This document shows positions 18,724 through 27,836 of a stretch of 31,144 nt of DNA, piece by piece. The notes beneath the pieces are model-generated. The model worked only from the letters and a program-made list of their open reading frames with translations. It was not told the origin of the DNA and did no database searches. Source of the DNA: Phytophthora sp. 'mugwort' (Eukaryota; Oomycota; Peronosporomycetes; Peronosporales; Peronosporaceae); contig JAUCEF010000133.1 of the NCBI GenBank assembly GCA_033558025.1, forward strand, positions 1-31,144, written 5' to 3'. The position numbers were made by a program, and so were the translations under genes. Within the stretch, counting starts at the first letter, position 1. Each line of letters opens with the position of its first letter.

Positions 18724-18755
18724 AAACCTATTTAACAAATTAAATAGGTTTTTTT
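18724..18755 (+). terminator. Perfect 12-bp stem-loop with T run at the convergence point
   Basis: Arms AAACCTATTTAA (18724-18735) and TTAAATAGGTTT (18740-18751), loop CAAA, followed by more T. On the plus strand it looks like an intrinsic terminator or an mRNA 3'-end hairpin. Its right end overlaps the TAA (18754-18756) of the facing minus-strand ORF, so it could serve both directions. Confidence 0.6.
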
Positions 18756-19167
18756 AGCCATCTTCTTTAAAAATAGAAATTAAAATTTTAATTAAATGAG
18801 TCATCATTTTTTCAAATTCTTGTGGATTATCTTTTAATAAATGTCTTGGATGAATAGTTAGTTTTAATAATTCTAATAAATTTAATCCAGCCGCCCTTTT
18901 TTCAGGTTCACGTAACATTTTTAAAACAACTTGTTTTATTTGATTGAAAGTTTCATCATCGACGATATTCCTTAAATCCTGTAATGCAGAAACTATTGGA
19001 AAATCGCTATTGAAATAAATTAAAAAAATAGTTAAACCTAAAATAAAAAAGGCACCTATTATAAATATTATATATTTTATATAATTTGATGTTTGTTCTT
19101 GTGATTCGTGTTTTTCAATATTATTGTTGTCATTGTTTAAGTCTATTAAAATATTTTCGATATCCAT
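18754..19167 (-). CDS. Unrecognised single-span membrane protein (137 residues)
   Basis: No family was recognised. The first 27 residues are acidic and polar (Asp/Asn/Glu/Gln-rich), followed by one clear membrane span (about residues 30-52, YIIFIIGAFFILGLTIFLIY), then the FNSDFP turn and a C-terminal domain that looks helical and charged, with the pattern LLELLKLTIHPRHLL. The composition is unlike that of the drifting mitochondrial ribosomal proteins, and the codons include more G/C-ending triplets than neighbours. It lies downstream of cox1 on the same strand, where strand blocks meet. Probably expressed, since the frame is long and not low-complexity, but function is unknown. Confidence 0.6.
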   Translation of the reverse strand: MDIENILIDLNNDNNNIEKHESQEQTSNYIKYIIFIIGAFFILGLTIFLIYFNSDFPIVSALQDLRNIVDDETFNQIKQVVLKMLREPEKRAAGLNLLELLKLTIHPRHLLKDNPQEFEKMMTHLIKILISIFKEDG

Positions 19168-19320
19168 AATTATAATTTAAATTATTTTATTAATAATTAA
19201 TTTGTTATTAATTAAATTTTTATTTGATTTAATTTTTGAGATTTAATATTTTTTTTTATTTAAATTTTACTAATATTTTTTTCTCTTAAATAATATAAAA
19301 ATTTTAAATTTTTATAAAAC

Positions 19321-19397
19321 ACCGTAAAACGGTATTAATTAAATTAAAAATTTTTAATATAATTATTAATAAAGATTAATTTAATTATTAATAATTA
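19321..19397. repeat. Palindromes downstream of cox1
   Basis: In the 242-base spacer after cox1, a perfect 16-bp palindrome, taattattaataatta (19382-19397), begins 12 bases after the cox1 stop. Farther on is ACCGT-AAA-ACGGT (19321-19333), whose C/G pairs stand out in an otherwise A/T-only stretch. Likely mRNA 3'-end structures (inference). Nothing else is seen in 19168-19409. Confidence 0.45.
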
Positions 19398-19409
19398 TAA
19401 AAATTTTTT

Positions 19410-20888
<1,479 letters not shown>

Positions 20889-20998
20889 TTATTTATATTT
20901 TTAAATTTTATTTTAAATGCAAAATTATATATTTTATTTTTAAATCAAAAAAAGCGTTGGTTTTTTTAATTTTTTATTATCAAAAAAATAAATTATTT

Positions 20999-21097
20999 TT
21001 ATTTATTGAAAAATTGTTTGATTTTATTAATTAATTTTTTAATATCAGTAAATAGTAATAATATTAAAAAAATTATACCAATGATTTTAAATACCAT
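20999..21097 (-). CDS. 32-codon micro-ORF, TatA-like (candidate)
   Basis: It starts 13 bases after the cox2 stop on the same strand. The product has residues 3-16 hydrophobic (FKIIGIIFLILLLF), a short hinge FTD, then a basic amphipathic helix KKLINKIKQFFNK. This is the layout of TatA of twin-arginine translocases (membrane helix, FGP-type hinge, K-L-rich amphipathic helix), only shorter. Mitochondrial TatA genes are known in some protists. No tatC was seen in the window, and such a short ORF in AT-rich DNA could arise by chance. The tight spacing to cox2 is the best sign that it is real. No gene symbol is assigned. Confidence 0.35.
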   Translation of the reverse strand: MVFKIIGIIFLILLLFTDIKKLINKIKQFFNK

Positions 21098-21110
21098 AAA
21101 AATTTTTTAA

Positions 21111-21887
21111 TTATATATTAAAATCAAAATTGATTTTATTTTTTAACCAAATTAAATAATCTTCTAATGAAACAGCTTCTACAACAATAGGCATAAATCC
21201 ATGATTTACTCCACAAATTTCACTACATTGTCCATAAAAAACACCTTCACGTTTAATAAACATTGATGTTTGATTTAAACGACCAGGACAAGCATCTAAT
21301 TTTATACCTAATGAAGGTATTGCCCATGAATGTAAAACATCTGAAGCAGTAATTAATACTCGAATATGACTATTAGTTGGAACAACCACACGATTATCAA
21401 CTTCTAAAATTCTAAATTGACCTATTGCTAAATCATCTTCTTGAATCATATAACTATCAAAAATTAAAGGTTCATCAGAAAATTCTAAATTATCTGAATA
21501 TTCATAACTCCAATACCATTGACTACCAATTACTTTTAAAGTAATAATAGGATCAATTACTTCATCCATTGAATATAATAAAGCAAAAGATGGAATAGCT
21601 ACCGTTAATAAAATTAAGGCTGGAATAGAAGTCCAAATAATTTCAATAGTAGCACCATGTACAATTGTTGCTGGAATTTTATTTTTTTTTTCATCAAAAA
21701 GAGTAATAACTCTAAATAACATCCAACAAACAAATACAGTAATCATAATTAAAAAAAACATTAAATCATGATGAAAATTAATAATACCTTCCATAACAGG
21801 TGTTGCTGGATCTTGAAAACCTAATTGCCAAGGTTCAGCCATATCTAAAAAAGTGAATTGATTATTTATATAATTTATTATTGTCAT
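21111..21887 (-). CDS. cox2: Cytochrome c oxidase subunit 2
   Basis: 258-residue CuA-binding subunit of complex IV. Two N-terminal membrane helices follow [19 protein letters not shown]; the soluble domain has the aromatic [10 protein letters not shown], then [20 protein letters not shown] and the CuA site [20 protein letters not shown] with both cysteines, His and Met. Full length, one piece, unsplit. It is preceded by a 592-base spacer carrying a possible promoter motif and followed closely by a TatA-like micro-ORF. Confidence 0.98.
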   Translation of the reverse strand: MTIINYINNQFTFLDMAEPWQLGFQDPATPVMEGIINFHHDLMFFLIMITVFVCWMLFRVITLFDEKKNKIPATIVHGATIEIIWTSIPALILLTVAIPSFALLYSMDEVIDPIITLKVIGSQWYWSYEYSDNLEFSDEPLIFDSYMIQEDDLAIGQFRILEVDNRVVVPTNSHIRVLITASDVLHSWAIPSLGIKLDACPGRLNQTSMFIKREGVFYGQCSEICGVNHGFMPIVVEAVSLEDYLIWLKNKINFDFNI

Positions 21888-22479
21888 AATATACTTGAAA
21901 TTTATTATTTTATTTAATTTTTAATATATACAAAATTAAGAGTTTTTGAATATTAATATTCAAGAAAAAATATAAATTTTATTATTTATATTGTAAAAAT
22001 AATTGAATTATTTTTTTTTTTTCTTAAAGAATATAAAATTTTTTAAAAATTAAAATAATTTATATTAAATAATCATATTATTTTTAAAATGTTTTTATAT
22101 ACAATAATAAATATTAATGTAGAATATAATAAAAATGAAATAATAATTATTTAAAGAGTATTCATTTAACGATTAATCAATAATATTAACTAATAAATTA
22201 AAATTATTTAATATTGAGAATGTTTTCTTAATATAAACATTAATTAATCTGTTTATGAATATTTTTTTAGGAATAATGGAGTAATTTTAAAATTGAATAT
22301 TTATAATAATATTTTTATTTTAAACATATAAAACTATATTTATTATAAAATATTATAAATCTAAATTTAAATTCCCTTTGATTAAAAAGTATTTTAAATA
22401 AAATTTTATTTTTATAACTTGAATTTAATTAATTTCAGATATTATAAAATTTTTTTGATTTATAATATTTTATAATAAA
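21888..22479. other. 592-base spacer upstream of cox2
   Basis: The largest spacer in the window without a recognised gene. It holds an 18-bp perfect palindrome, ttgaatattaatattcaa (21946-21963), in the cox2 5' leader, the TATTCTTTAAGA motif on the minus strand (22022-22033), and a 7-bp stem aatgttt/aaacatt (22219-22225 with 22235-22241). No tRNA T-arm, 5S rRNA or ORF is supported. Confidence 0.55.
22022..22033 (-). promoter_or_regulatory. Shared motif TATTCTTTAAGA upstream of cox2
   Basis: Read on the minus strand, this is an exact match to the motifs upstream of atp9 and nad5, here about 135 bases before the cox2 ATG and followed by an A-run. Candidate promoter or processing site. Confidence 0.35.
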
Positions 22480-22551
22480 CAGGAAAAATGGGACTTGAAC
22501 CCATAACAATAATTTTGGAGACTATGATTTTACCAATTAAACTATTTTCCT
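22480..22551 (-). tRNA. trnW(cca): tRNA-Trp (CCA)
   Basis: Acceptor AGGAAAA/TTTTCCT, anticodon loop CTCCAAA on stem ATAGT/ATTAT, T-arm ATGGG-TTCAAGT-CCCAT, discriminator G. The CCA anticodon (not TCA) agrees with TGG-only tryptophan and TGA as stop. Confidence 0.95.
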
Positions 22552-22579
22552 AAGACTTTTAATTTTAATTTAAGAATGC

Positions 22580-23197
22580 TTAAAGATCTCTTCCAGACAC
22601 AGGTTCCCCTACGACTACCTTGTTACGACTTCATCAAAGTTACTAACCACTTTTTAGGAATTATAATTTATTTTATAAAAATTTTAAATTATTTTATTTA
22701 AATAATTATTAAATTTTATAAAAGAATTAAAAATTATTTTAAAAACAATCAACTTCCCTGATGTGACGGGCGGTGTGTACAAAGTCCAGTAACATATTCA
22801 CCGCAGCATGCTGTTCTGCGATTACTAGCGATTCCAACTTCATAAGGGCGAGTTTCAGCCCTTAATTCGAACTAAGATAATTTTTGAAGATTTGCTCCAA
22901 CTTATATCATTATTGCTTCTCATTGTAATTATCATTGTAGCACGTGTGTAGCCCAACTCATAAGGGCCATGAAGACTTGACGTCATCCCCACCTTCCATT
23001 AACCTATCATTAATTTTTTCATTAGAGTACTTTTATCTATTTATAATAAATTAGTAACTAATCATAGGGGTTGCGCTCGTTAAAGGATTTAACCAAACAT
23101 TTCACAACACGAGCTGACGACAGCCATGCAACACCTGTTTTTTATATAAAAATTTTAAATAAAAATTAGCAAGAGTTGGTAAGGTTCTGCGCGTATT

Positions 23198-23229
<32 letters not shown>

Positions 23230-24088
23230 TAGACTCCCGTCAATTCCTTTGAATTTCAATCTTGCGATTATACTTTTCAGGCGGAGTGCTTAACGCGTTA
23301 GCTGTTATATCTAAAAATTCTAAATATTAGCACTCATCGTTTACAGCATGGACTACCGGGGTCTCTAATCCCGTTCGCTACCCAAGCTTTCGTTTCTCAG
23401 TGTCAGTATATACCCAGATAATTGCCTTCGCCATAGGTCTTCCTTCTATTATCAACGTATTTTATCACTCCAATAGAAATTCCATTATCCTCTATTTATA
23501 CTCCAGTTTATCAGTTTTGAAAAAATGTATAAAGTTGAGCTTTAATTTGTTTCTTTCAACTTAAAAAACTACCTACAAACCCTTTACGCCTAATCATCCC
23601 GAATAATGCTCGCTCCTCCCGTATTACCGCGGCTGCTGGCACGGGTATTAGCCGGAACTTCTTTTTTAAGTACTGTCATTTTCCTCCTTAATGAAAGAGC
23701 TTTACAACCTAATTAGCCGTCATCACCCACTCGGTATTGCTGGATCAAGCTTCCGCTCATTGTCCAAAATTCCCCACTGCTGCCTTTAAAAAAGTTTGGG
23801 CCGTGTCTCAGTCCCAATGTGGCTGATCATTCTTTCAAACCAGCTAAAGATAATAGGCTTGGTTGTCTATTAAACTACCAACTACCATAATCTTGCGCAA
23901 ACTCATCTTTTAACGTTAAAAACTTTAATTAATTTATTCAGTATTTTTATAAAAATAATTATTCTGAATTAAAAGGTAGATAATTCACGTGTTACTCACC
24001 CGTTCGCTATGTTTTAAAAACATTCAACTTGCATGTGTTAAGCATACCGATAGCATTTATTCTGAGCCAGGATCAAACTCTATTTAAG
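22580..24088 (-). rRNA. rns: Small subunit ribosomal RNA
   Basis: About 1.5 kb. The 5' end carries AGAGTTTGATCCTGGCTCAG (complement of 24062-24081). Further universal segments: the 530-loop region near 23630, the 790 and 900 regions, the 1100-1200 region with its ACGAG/GACGTC blocks, the 1400 decoding region and GTAACAAGGTAG close to the 3' end. At the 3' end GGGGAACCTG is followed by TGTCTGGAAGAGATCTTT instead of the CACCTCCTT anti-Shine-Dalgarno block. Helix 44 carries an A/T-rich extension (about 22657-22745). Exact ends are estimated. Confidence 0.96.
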
Positions 24089-24153
24089 TTTTATATTAAT
24101 TATTTAATATTAATTTTTAAAATAACAAATATTTAAAAATTTAATATTATAAC

Positions 24154-24227
24154 ATTCTTATATTAATTTTTGTCTTATATTGTCTTATATTGTCTTATAT
24201 TGTCTTATATTGTCTTATATTGTCTTA
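24154..24227 (-). repeat. 10-bp tandem repeat upstream of rns, promoter-like
   Basis: Five perfect copies of tgtcttatat (24171-24220) plus a partial sixth to 24227. Read on the minus strand, in rns orientation, the unit is ATATAAGACA. A single ATATAAGAA lies between the array and rns (about 24154-24162). The yeast mitochondrial promoter nonamer is ATATAAGTA, so the unit matches in the first seven positions. The array lies 80-140 bases upstream of the rns 5' end. A promoter role is inference. Confidence 0.6.
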
Positions 24228-24322
24228 AAGGATTAAAATTTTTTAATTTTTAAAAATTCAATTAGTTATTAATAAAAATTTCTTTGTATCACGAAAAAAA
24301 AATATTATTTTTTGAAAAGGAT

Positions 24323-24405
24323 CCCCCCCTAAATATGTTTTTGAATTTTTTGTTGAAAAGATAAATATCTTTTTAACTTAACTATTTAAAGATATTTTAT
24401 CTTTT
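24323..24405. repeat. C7 tract and inverted repeat between trnY and rns
   Basis: A run of seven C (24323-24329) following ggat is the most G/C-rich stretch of any spacer here. It is followed by an inverted repeat: aaaagataaatatcttt (24356-24372) with aaagatattttatctttt (24388-24405), differing by one base. Two ttatccttttttt copies follow (about 24405-24440). Together with the 10-bp array this makes 24089-24452 the best candidate control region of the window. Confidence 0.5.
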
Positions 24406-24452
24406 TATCCTTTTTTTAATTTGTTTATCCTTTTTTTTTTTTAGATCTTTAT

Positions 24453-24536
24453 TGGAGAAAGTAGGATTTGAACCTACGTAGAAAATATTTCAACAAATTT
24501 ACAGTCTGCCGCTTTTAACCACTCAGCCATTTCTCC
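24453..24536 (-). tRNA. trnY(gua): tRNA-Tyr (GTA)
   Basis: Acceptor GGAGAAA/TTTCTCC, anticodon loop CTGTAAA, T-arm GTAGG-TTCAAAT-CCTAC, discriminator A. The long variable arm (class II) of about 15 bases is the bacterial tRNA-Tyr state. Confidence 0.94.
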
Positions 24537-24553
24537 TAAAGATATTTTAAATA

Positions 24554-24625
24554 TGTGATTAATGGGATTTGAACCCATAATATTTACTTGGAAGATAAAG
24601 GATTTACCAATTAATCTATAATCAC
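24554..24625 (-). tRNA. trnG(ucc): tRNA-Gly (TCC)
   Basis: Acceptor GTGATTA/TAATCAC, anticodon loop CTTCCAA on stem TTTAT/GTAAA, T-arm ATGGG-TTCAAAT-CCCAT. One of two glycine tRNAs in the window. Confidence 0.93.
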
Positions 24626-24686
24626 GTATATTTTTATTGTTTAAAAAATGTTTATTATTGTTTTAAAAAAGAAAAAGTGGAATAAA

Positions 24687-25217
24687 TTAATCCACTATTT
24701 CATAAGTATCAGGATCTAATCGATCGATATCATCTATACGTTCACCTGTTTCAACATCTAAATAATGAAAATATCTATATAGATTCAGAGGATTTCCAGA
24801 TCTTGTAATTTTTCTTTTTGGTGGTTTTGGTAAAGAGTCACTATCTGAATCAAAATTTAAATCAGTTGAAAAATTACTAGGAAAATCGCTTGGGAAATTG
24901 TCGCTATCAAAAAAAAAAGCATCTAGAAATAAATAAAACAAAAAAGATAAAAAAAAAAAAACGAAAATAGTTGGCATATTATCGTCAATTCTTTTTAAAA
25001 TACTTTTAGGTTTTTCTTCTTTTTTTAAAGCAGCTTCCTCAGCCTCAGTCTCTAAATCTATAAAATCTTCTAATAAAGTTATTTCAAGAGGTAAAAGAAT
25101 TAAAATAAATTTAAAAATATTTTGAAAAAATTTAGGATGTATTTTTAATATATCTTGTATAATTTTATATAGATTATAAGCAAAAAATATCCTTTTAATA
25201 ATGTTAAAAAAAATCAT
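24687..25217 (-). CDS. Unrecognised membrane protein (about 176 residues)
   Basis: No family was recognised. From the ATG at 25217 the product has an N-terminal hydrophobic/basic region with one likely span (FKFILILLPLEITLL), an acidic linker with repeated Glu codons (DLETEAEEAALKKEEK), a second span (PTIFVFFFLSFLFYLFLDAFF), a Ser/Asp/Pro-rich stretch, a basic patch (PPKRKITRSGNP) and an acidic C-terminus (VETGERIDDIDRLDPD). A TTG-started frame reaches 25247. GAG and other G/C-ending codons are commoner than in neighbouring genes. Between trnG(ucc) and trnG(gcc). Possibly acquired from a plasmid or other element; function unknown. Confidence 0.6.
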   Translation of the reverse strand: MIFFNIIKRIFFAYNLYKIIQDILKIHPKFFQNIFKFILILLPLEITLLEDFIDLETEAEEAALKKEEKPKSILKRIDDNMPTIFVFFFLSFLFYLFLDAFFFDSDNFPSDFPSNFSTDLNFDSDSDSLPKPPKRKITRSGNPLNLYRYFHYLDVETGERIDDIDRLDPDTYEIVD

Positions 25218-25317
25218 AATTTTTATAAAGAAGTAAATAAATGTCAATACTAATATTATTCCCTAATTAAAAAATGGAAATACCAAATACTGCCTTTGGG
25301 TACATTTATTTGAATTA

Positions 25318-25389
25318 AGCAAAAAAAGGGATTTGAACCCTCAACATTAACCTTGGCAAGGTTATACTCTACCATTGAGCTATTTTTGC
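25318..25389 (-). tRNA. trnG(gcc): tRNA-Gly (GCC)
   Basis: Acceptor GCAAAAA/TTTTTGC, anticodon loop TTGCCAA on stem TAACC/GGTTA, T-arm GAGGG-TTCAAAT-CCCTT, discriminator T as is usual for bacterial-type glycine tRNA. Confidence 0.94.
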
Positions 25390-25402
25390 TAATAAATTAT
25401 TT

Positions 25403-25930
25403 TTATAATAAAAATAGTGAATTTAATAATAAAAATAATTCATAATGATTTTTTGCATTTGTATGAATAGAAACATCTATTGGAGGTATATCTTTGAATT
25501 TTAAAAATTCAGTTTTTAATTCAAAAAAATCTAAAATATTTCGAATTTGAAAATTTAAAATATTTTGATTTTTAAAATTAAAATTTATTTTAGTTAAATT
25601 TTGAAAAAGAAAAATCAAAATTTTTTCTAAAAAATTAAAAATATTTTTTTTTCTTAAAGTTATTTTACAACCTATAATTGAATTTTTTTTGATTTTTAAA
25701 AAAATATTATTTTTTTTTGATTTTGTTATTATAGGTTTTTGATTTGTTATTAATTTTAAAAGTAAAATTATATTAATTAATTTTTTTTTTTCAATATTAG
25801 CGTTTTTAAAACCAATATTTAAACATATTTTACTTATTTTAGGTATTTCAAATATATTTTTAAAATTTAATTTTGTTAAAAGATCGTATATAGTAATATT
25901 TTGATAATGGATTTGTAAATTTTTTTTCAT
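25403..25930 (-). CDS. rpl5: Ribosomal protein L5
   Basis: 175-residue large-subunit protein. Recognised by IPKISKICLNIGFKNANIEKK, then LLKLITNQKPIITKSKKNN, IIGCKITLRKK and the C-terminal KFKDIPPIDVSIHTNAKNHYE, all in L5 order. Strongly A/T-driven substitutions in the middle. It begins 6 bases after rpl14, keeping the L14-L5 order of the bacterial S10/spc operon but without L24 between them. Confidence 0.93.
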   Translation of the reverse strand: MKKNLQIHYQNITIYDLLTKLNFKNIFEIPKISKICLNIGFKNANIEKKKLINIILLLKLITNQKPIITKSKKNNIFLKIKKNSIIGCKITLRKKNIFNFLEKILIFLFQNLTKINFNFKNQNILNFQIRNILDFFELKTEFLKFKDIPPIDVSIHTNAKNHYELFLLLNSLFLL

Positions 25931-25936
25931 ATATTT

Positions 25937-26308
25937 TTATAAAATATTTGAAGCTAATGCTAATATTTTGAAATTTTTTTTCTTCCGAAATTCAGAAGTA
26001 ATCGGACCAAATATACGTGTTCCTAGGGGTTTATTTTGATTATTTAAAATAATTATACAATTTTTATCAAATTTTATTATATTACCTATTGTACTTTTTT
26101 TTTGATATGTTGTATGTATAATTAAAGCTTTAAATAAATCTCCTTTAATTATTTTAATTTTTTTTTTTTGATTTAAACGTAATTTTTTAGCAGAAATTAA
26201 AATTGTATCCCCAATTTTTCCAATTTTTTTTTTATAAATTTTTATACATTGTCCTATTTTAATACCACTATTATCATTTACTTTTAATTTAGTTTGAATT
26301 TGAATCAT
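25937..26308 (-). CDS. rpl14: Ribosomal protein L14
   Basis: 123-residue large-subunit protein at the subunit interface. Motifs: MIQIQTKLKVNDNSGIK, GDLFKALIIHTTYQKK, GNIIKFDKNCIIILNNQNKP and LGTRIFGPITSEFRKKKNFK. Length and order are standard. First gene of a two-gene unit with rpl5, just downstream of a tRNA cluster. Confidence 0.96.
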   Translation of the reverse strand: MIQIQTKLKVNDNSGIKIGQCIKIYKKKIGKIGDTILISAKKLRLNQKKKIKIIKGDLFKALIIHTTYQKKSTIGNIIKFDKNCIIILNNQNKPLGTRIFGPITSEFRKKKNFKILALASNIL

Positions 26309-26330
26309 AAATTATATATTAATTTTAAAA

Positions 26331-26402
26331 TGATGAGAGTAGGATTTGAACCTACATCTTCAGATTATGAGCCTGATAAGTTACCTATTACTCTATCTCA
26401 TC
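26331..26402 (-). tRNA. trnM(cau): tRNA-Met (CAT), first copy
   Basis: Acceptor GATGAGA/TCTCATC, anticodon loop CTCATAA, T-arm GTAGG-TTCAAAT-CCTAC, discriminator A. The A11-T24 pair in the D-stem is initiator-like, but the anticodon stem TCAGG/TCTGA lacks the three G-C pairs of bacterial initiators. Initiator or elongator not decided; a lysidine-modified Ile role is unlikely from the acceptor. Confidence 0.88.
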
Positions 26403-26420
26403 TTATATTTTCTTCCTTTT

Positions 26421-26495
26421 TCGGAAGAAAAGGATTTGAACCTTTGATCTTCTGTTCCCAAAACAGACGCATTAGCCAGACTATGCTACCTTCCG
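26421..26495 (-). tRNA. trnP(ugg): tRNA-Pro (TGG)
   Basis: Acceptor CGGAAGG/TCTTCCG, anticodon loop TTTGGGA on stem TCTGT/ACAGA, T-arm AAAGG-TTCAAAT-CCTTT, discriminator A. Confidence 0.94.
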
Positions 26496-26507
26496 TTTAA
26501 AGATAAT

Positions 26508-26579
26508 TAATGATGGTAGGATTTGAACCTACAACATTAGGATTATGATTCCCACGCTCTACCATTAAACTACATCATC
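26508..26579 (-). tRNA. trnM(cau): tRNA-Met (CAT), second copy
   Basis: Acceptor GATGATG/CATCATT with a weak G1-U72 pair, anticodon loop ATCATAA on stem TGGGA/TCCTA, T-arm GTAGG-TTCAAAT-CCTAC. The weak first pair and consecutive G pairs in the anticodon stem would suit an initiator, but the signals are mixed against the other CAT tRNA. Confidence 0.88.
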
Positions 26580-26603
26580 TTATTAATACTTTATTAATAA
26601 AAT

Positions 26604-26692
26604 AAGTCGAAGTGGGATTTGAACCCACGAGTTAATAAATTAACTGATAGTTTAGCAAACTACTGCCTTAAACCTGACTTGGCTATTCGACC
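26604..26692 (-). tRNA. trnS(gcu): tRNA-Ser (GCT)
   Basis: Acceptor GGTCGAA/TTCGACT, anticodon loop TTGCTAA on stem GTAGT/ACTAT, long class II variable arm containing AGTTAATTTATTAACT, T-arm GTGGG-TTCAAAT-CCCAC. Confidence 0.92.
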
Positions 26693-26704
26693 TAAAATAT
26701 AAAA

Positions 26705-26776
26705 CTTCTTTGATAGGATTTGAACCTACAACCTAATGGTTAACAGCCATTTGCTCTACCGTTGAGCTACAAAGAA
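26705..26776 (-). tRNA. trnN(guu): tRNA-Asn (GTT)
   Basis: Acceptor TTCTTTG/CAAAGAA, anticodon loop CTGTTAA on stem AATGG/CCATT, T-arm GTAGG-TTCAAAT-CCTAT, discriminator G. Directly downstream of rnl. Confidence 0.95.
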
Positions 26777-26799
26777 ATAATTATATTTTAATTTTTAAA

Positions 26800-27086
26800 A
26801 CTTTTAGTATTTTTAAGCTAAATATTTTACAATACTTATACTTAAAACCTATTAATGTAATCATCTTTTACAGTTTTTATATGAAAAATTTTTAAGAATG
26901 GTTTCTTACTTAGATGCTTTCAGTAATTATCCAAAATAAATTTAGCTACTCGGCTATGCCTCTCAACAACCGATACACCAGAGATTTACCCTTCTCGGTC
27001 CTCTCGTACTAGAGTTAGATTCTTGCATTTTTCAAAATATCTATAGAAGATAGGAACCAAACTGTCTCACGACGTTCTAAACCCAA

Positions 27087-27126
<40 letters not shown>

Positions 27127-27204
27127 AACCTTCTTCAGCTCCAGGATGTGATGAGTCGACATCGAGGTGCCAAACGACTCCGTCGATAGGAGCTCTTAGG
27201 AGTC

Positions 27205-27247
<43 letters not shown>

Positions 27248-27683
27248 AATCTTTCCACAAAGAATTATCGGATCACTATGACCGACTTTCGTCCCTGTTT
27301 GATATGTCTATCTTACAGTCAAGCAAGCTTTTACCATTATGCTCTACAATTGATAATATTATCCAATTTGAGCTTACCTTTGTACACCTCCGTTACTCTT
27401 TAGGAGGTGACCGCCCCAGTCAAACTACCAACCATACAATGTCTATTTAAAAAATATTAGTTATTTATTTTAATAAGAGTGGTATTTCAAGAATATCTAT
27501 ACAATTTACTAGCGTAAAGGTTTAAAAGATTACCACTTATACTACACATATTAGATAAAATAACAATATAAAGATGTAGTAAAGGTTCACGGGGTCTTTC
27601 CGTCTAACTATAGAAAATCCGCATCTTCACGGATAATTCAAATTCACTGAGTCTATATTGGAGACAGCGGGGATGTCGTTACA

Positions 27684-27740
<57 letters not shown>

Positions 27741-27798
27741 GAGTTACGGCCGCCGTTTACTGGGACTTCCATTTAATGCGCAAACATTTCCTTTTAAT

Positions 27799-27836
<38 letters not shown>

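Noticed and set aside
22367..22390. Resemblance of acttttTaatcaaaggg (minus strand) to acttttaatcaagatgg at 18546
   Set aside because: Too short and too A/T-rich to separate from chance; no extended alignment could be seen.
22480..22551. TGA as tryptophan
   Set aside because: The tRNA-Trp has anticodon CCA and conserved Trp positions use TGG.
26294..26500. 68-codon plus-strand ORF
   Set aside because: It is formed by antisense of tRNA-Met and tRNA-Pro; the repeated RxGFEP pattern comes from tRNA T-arms.
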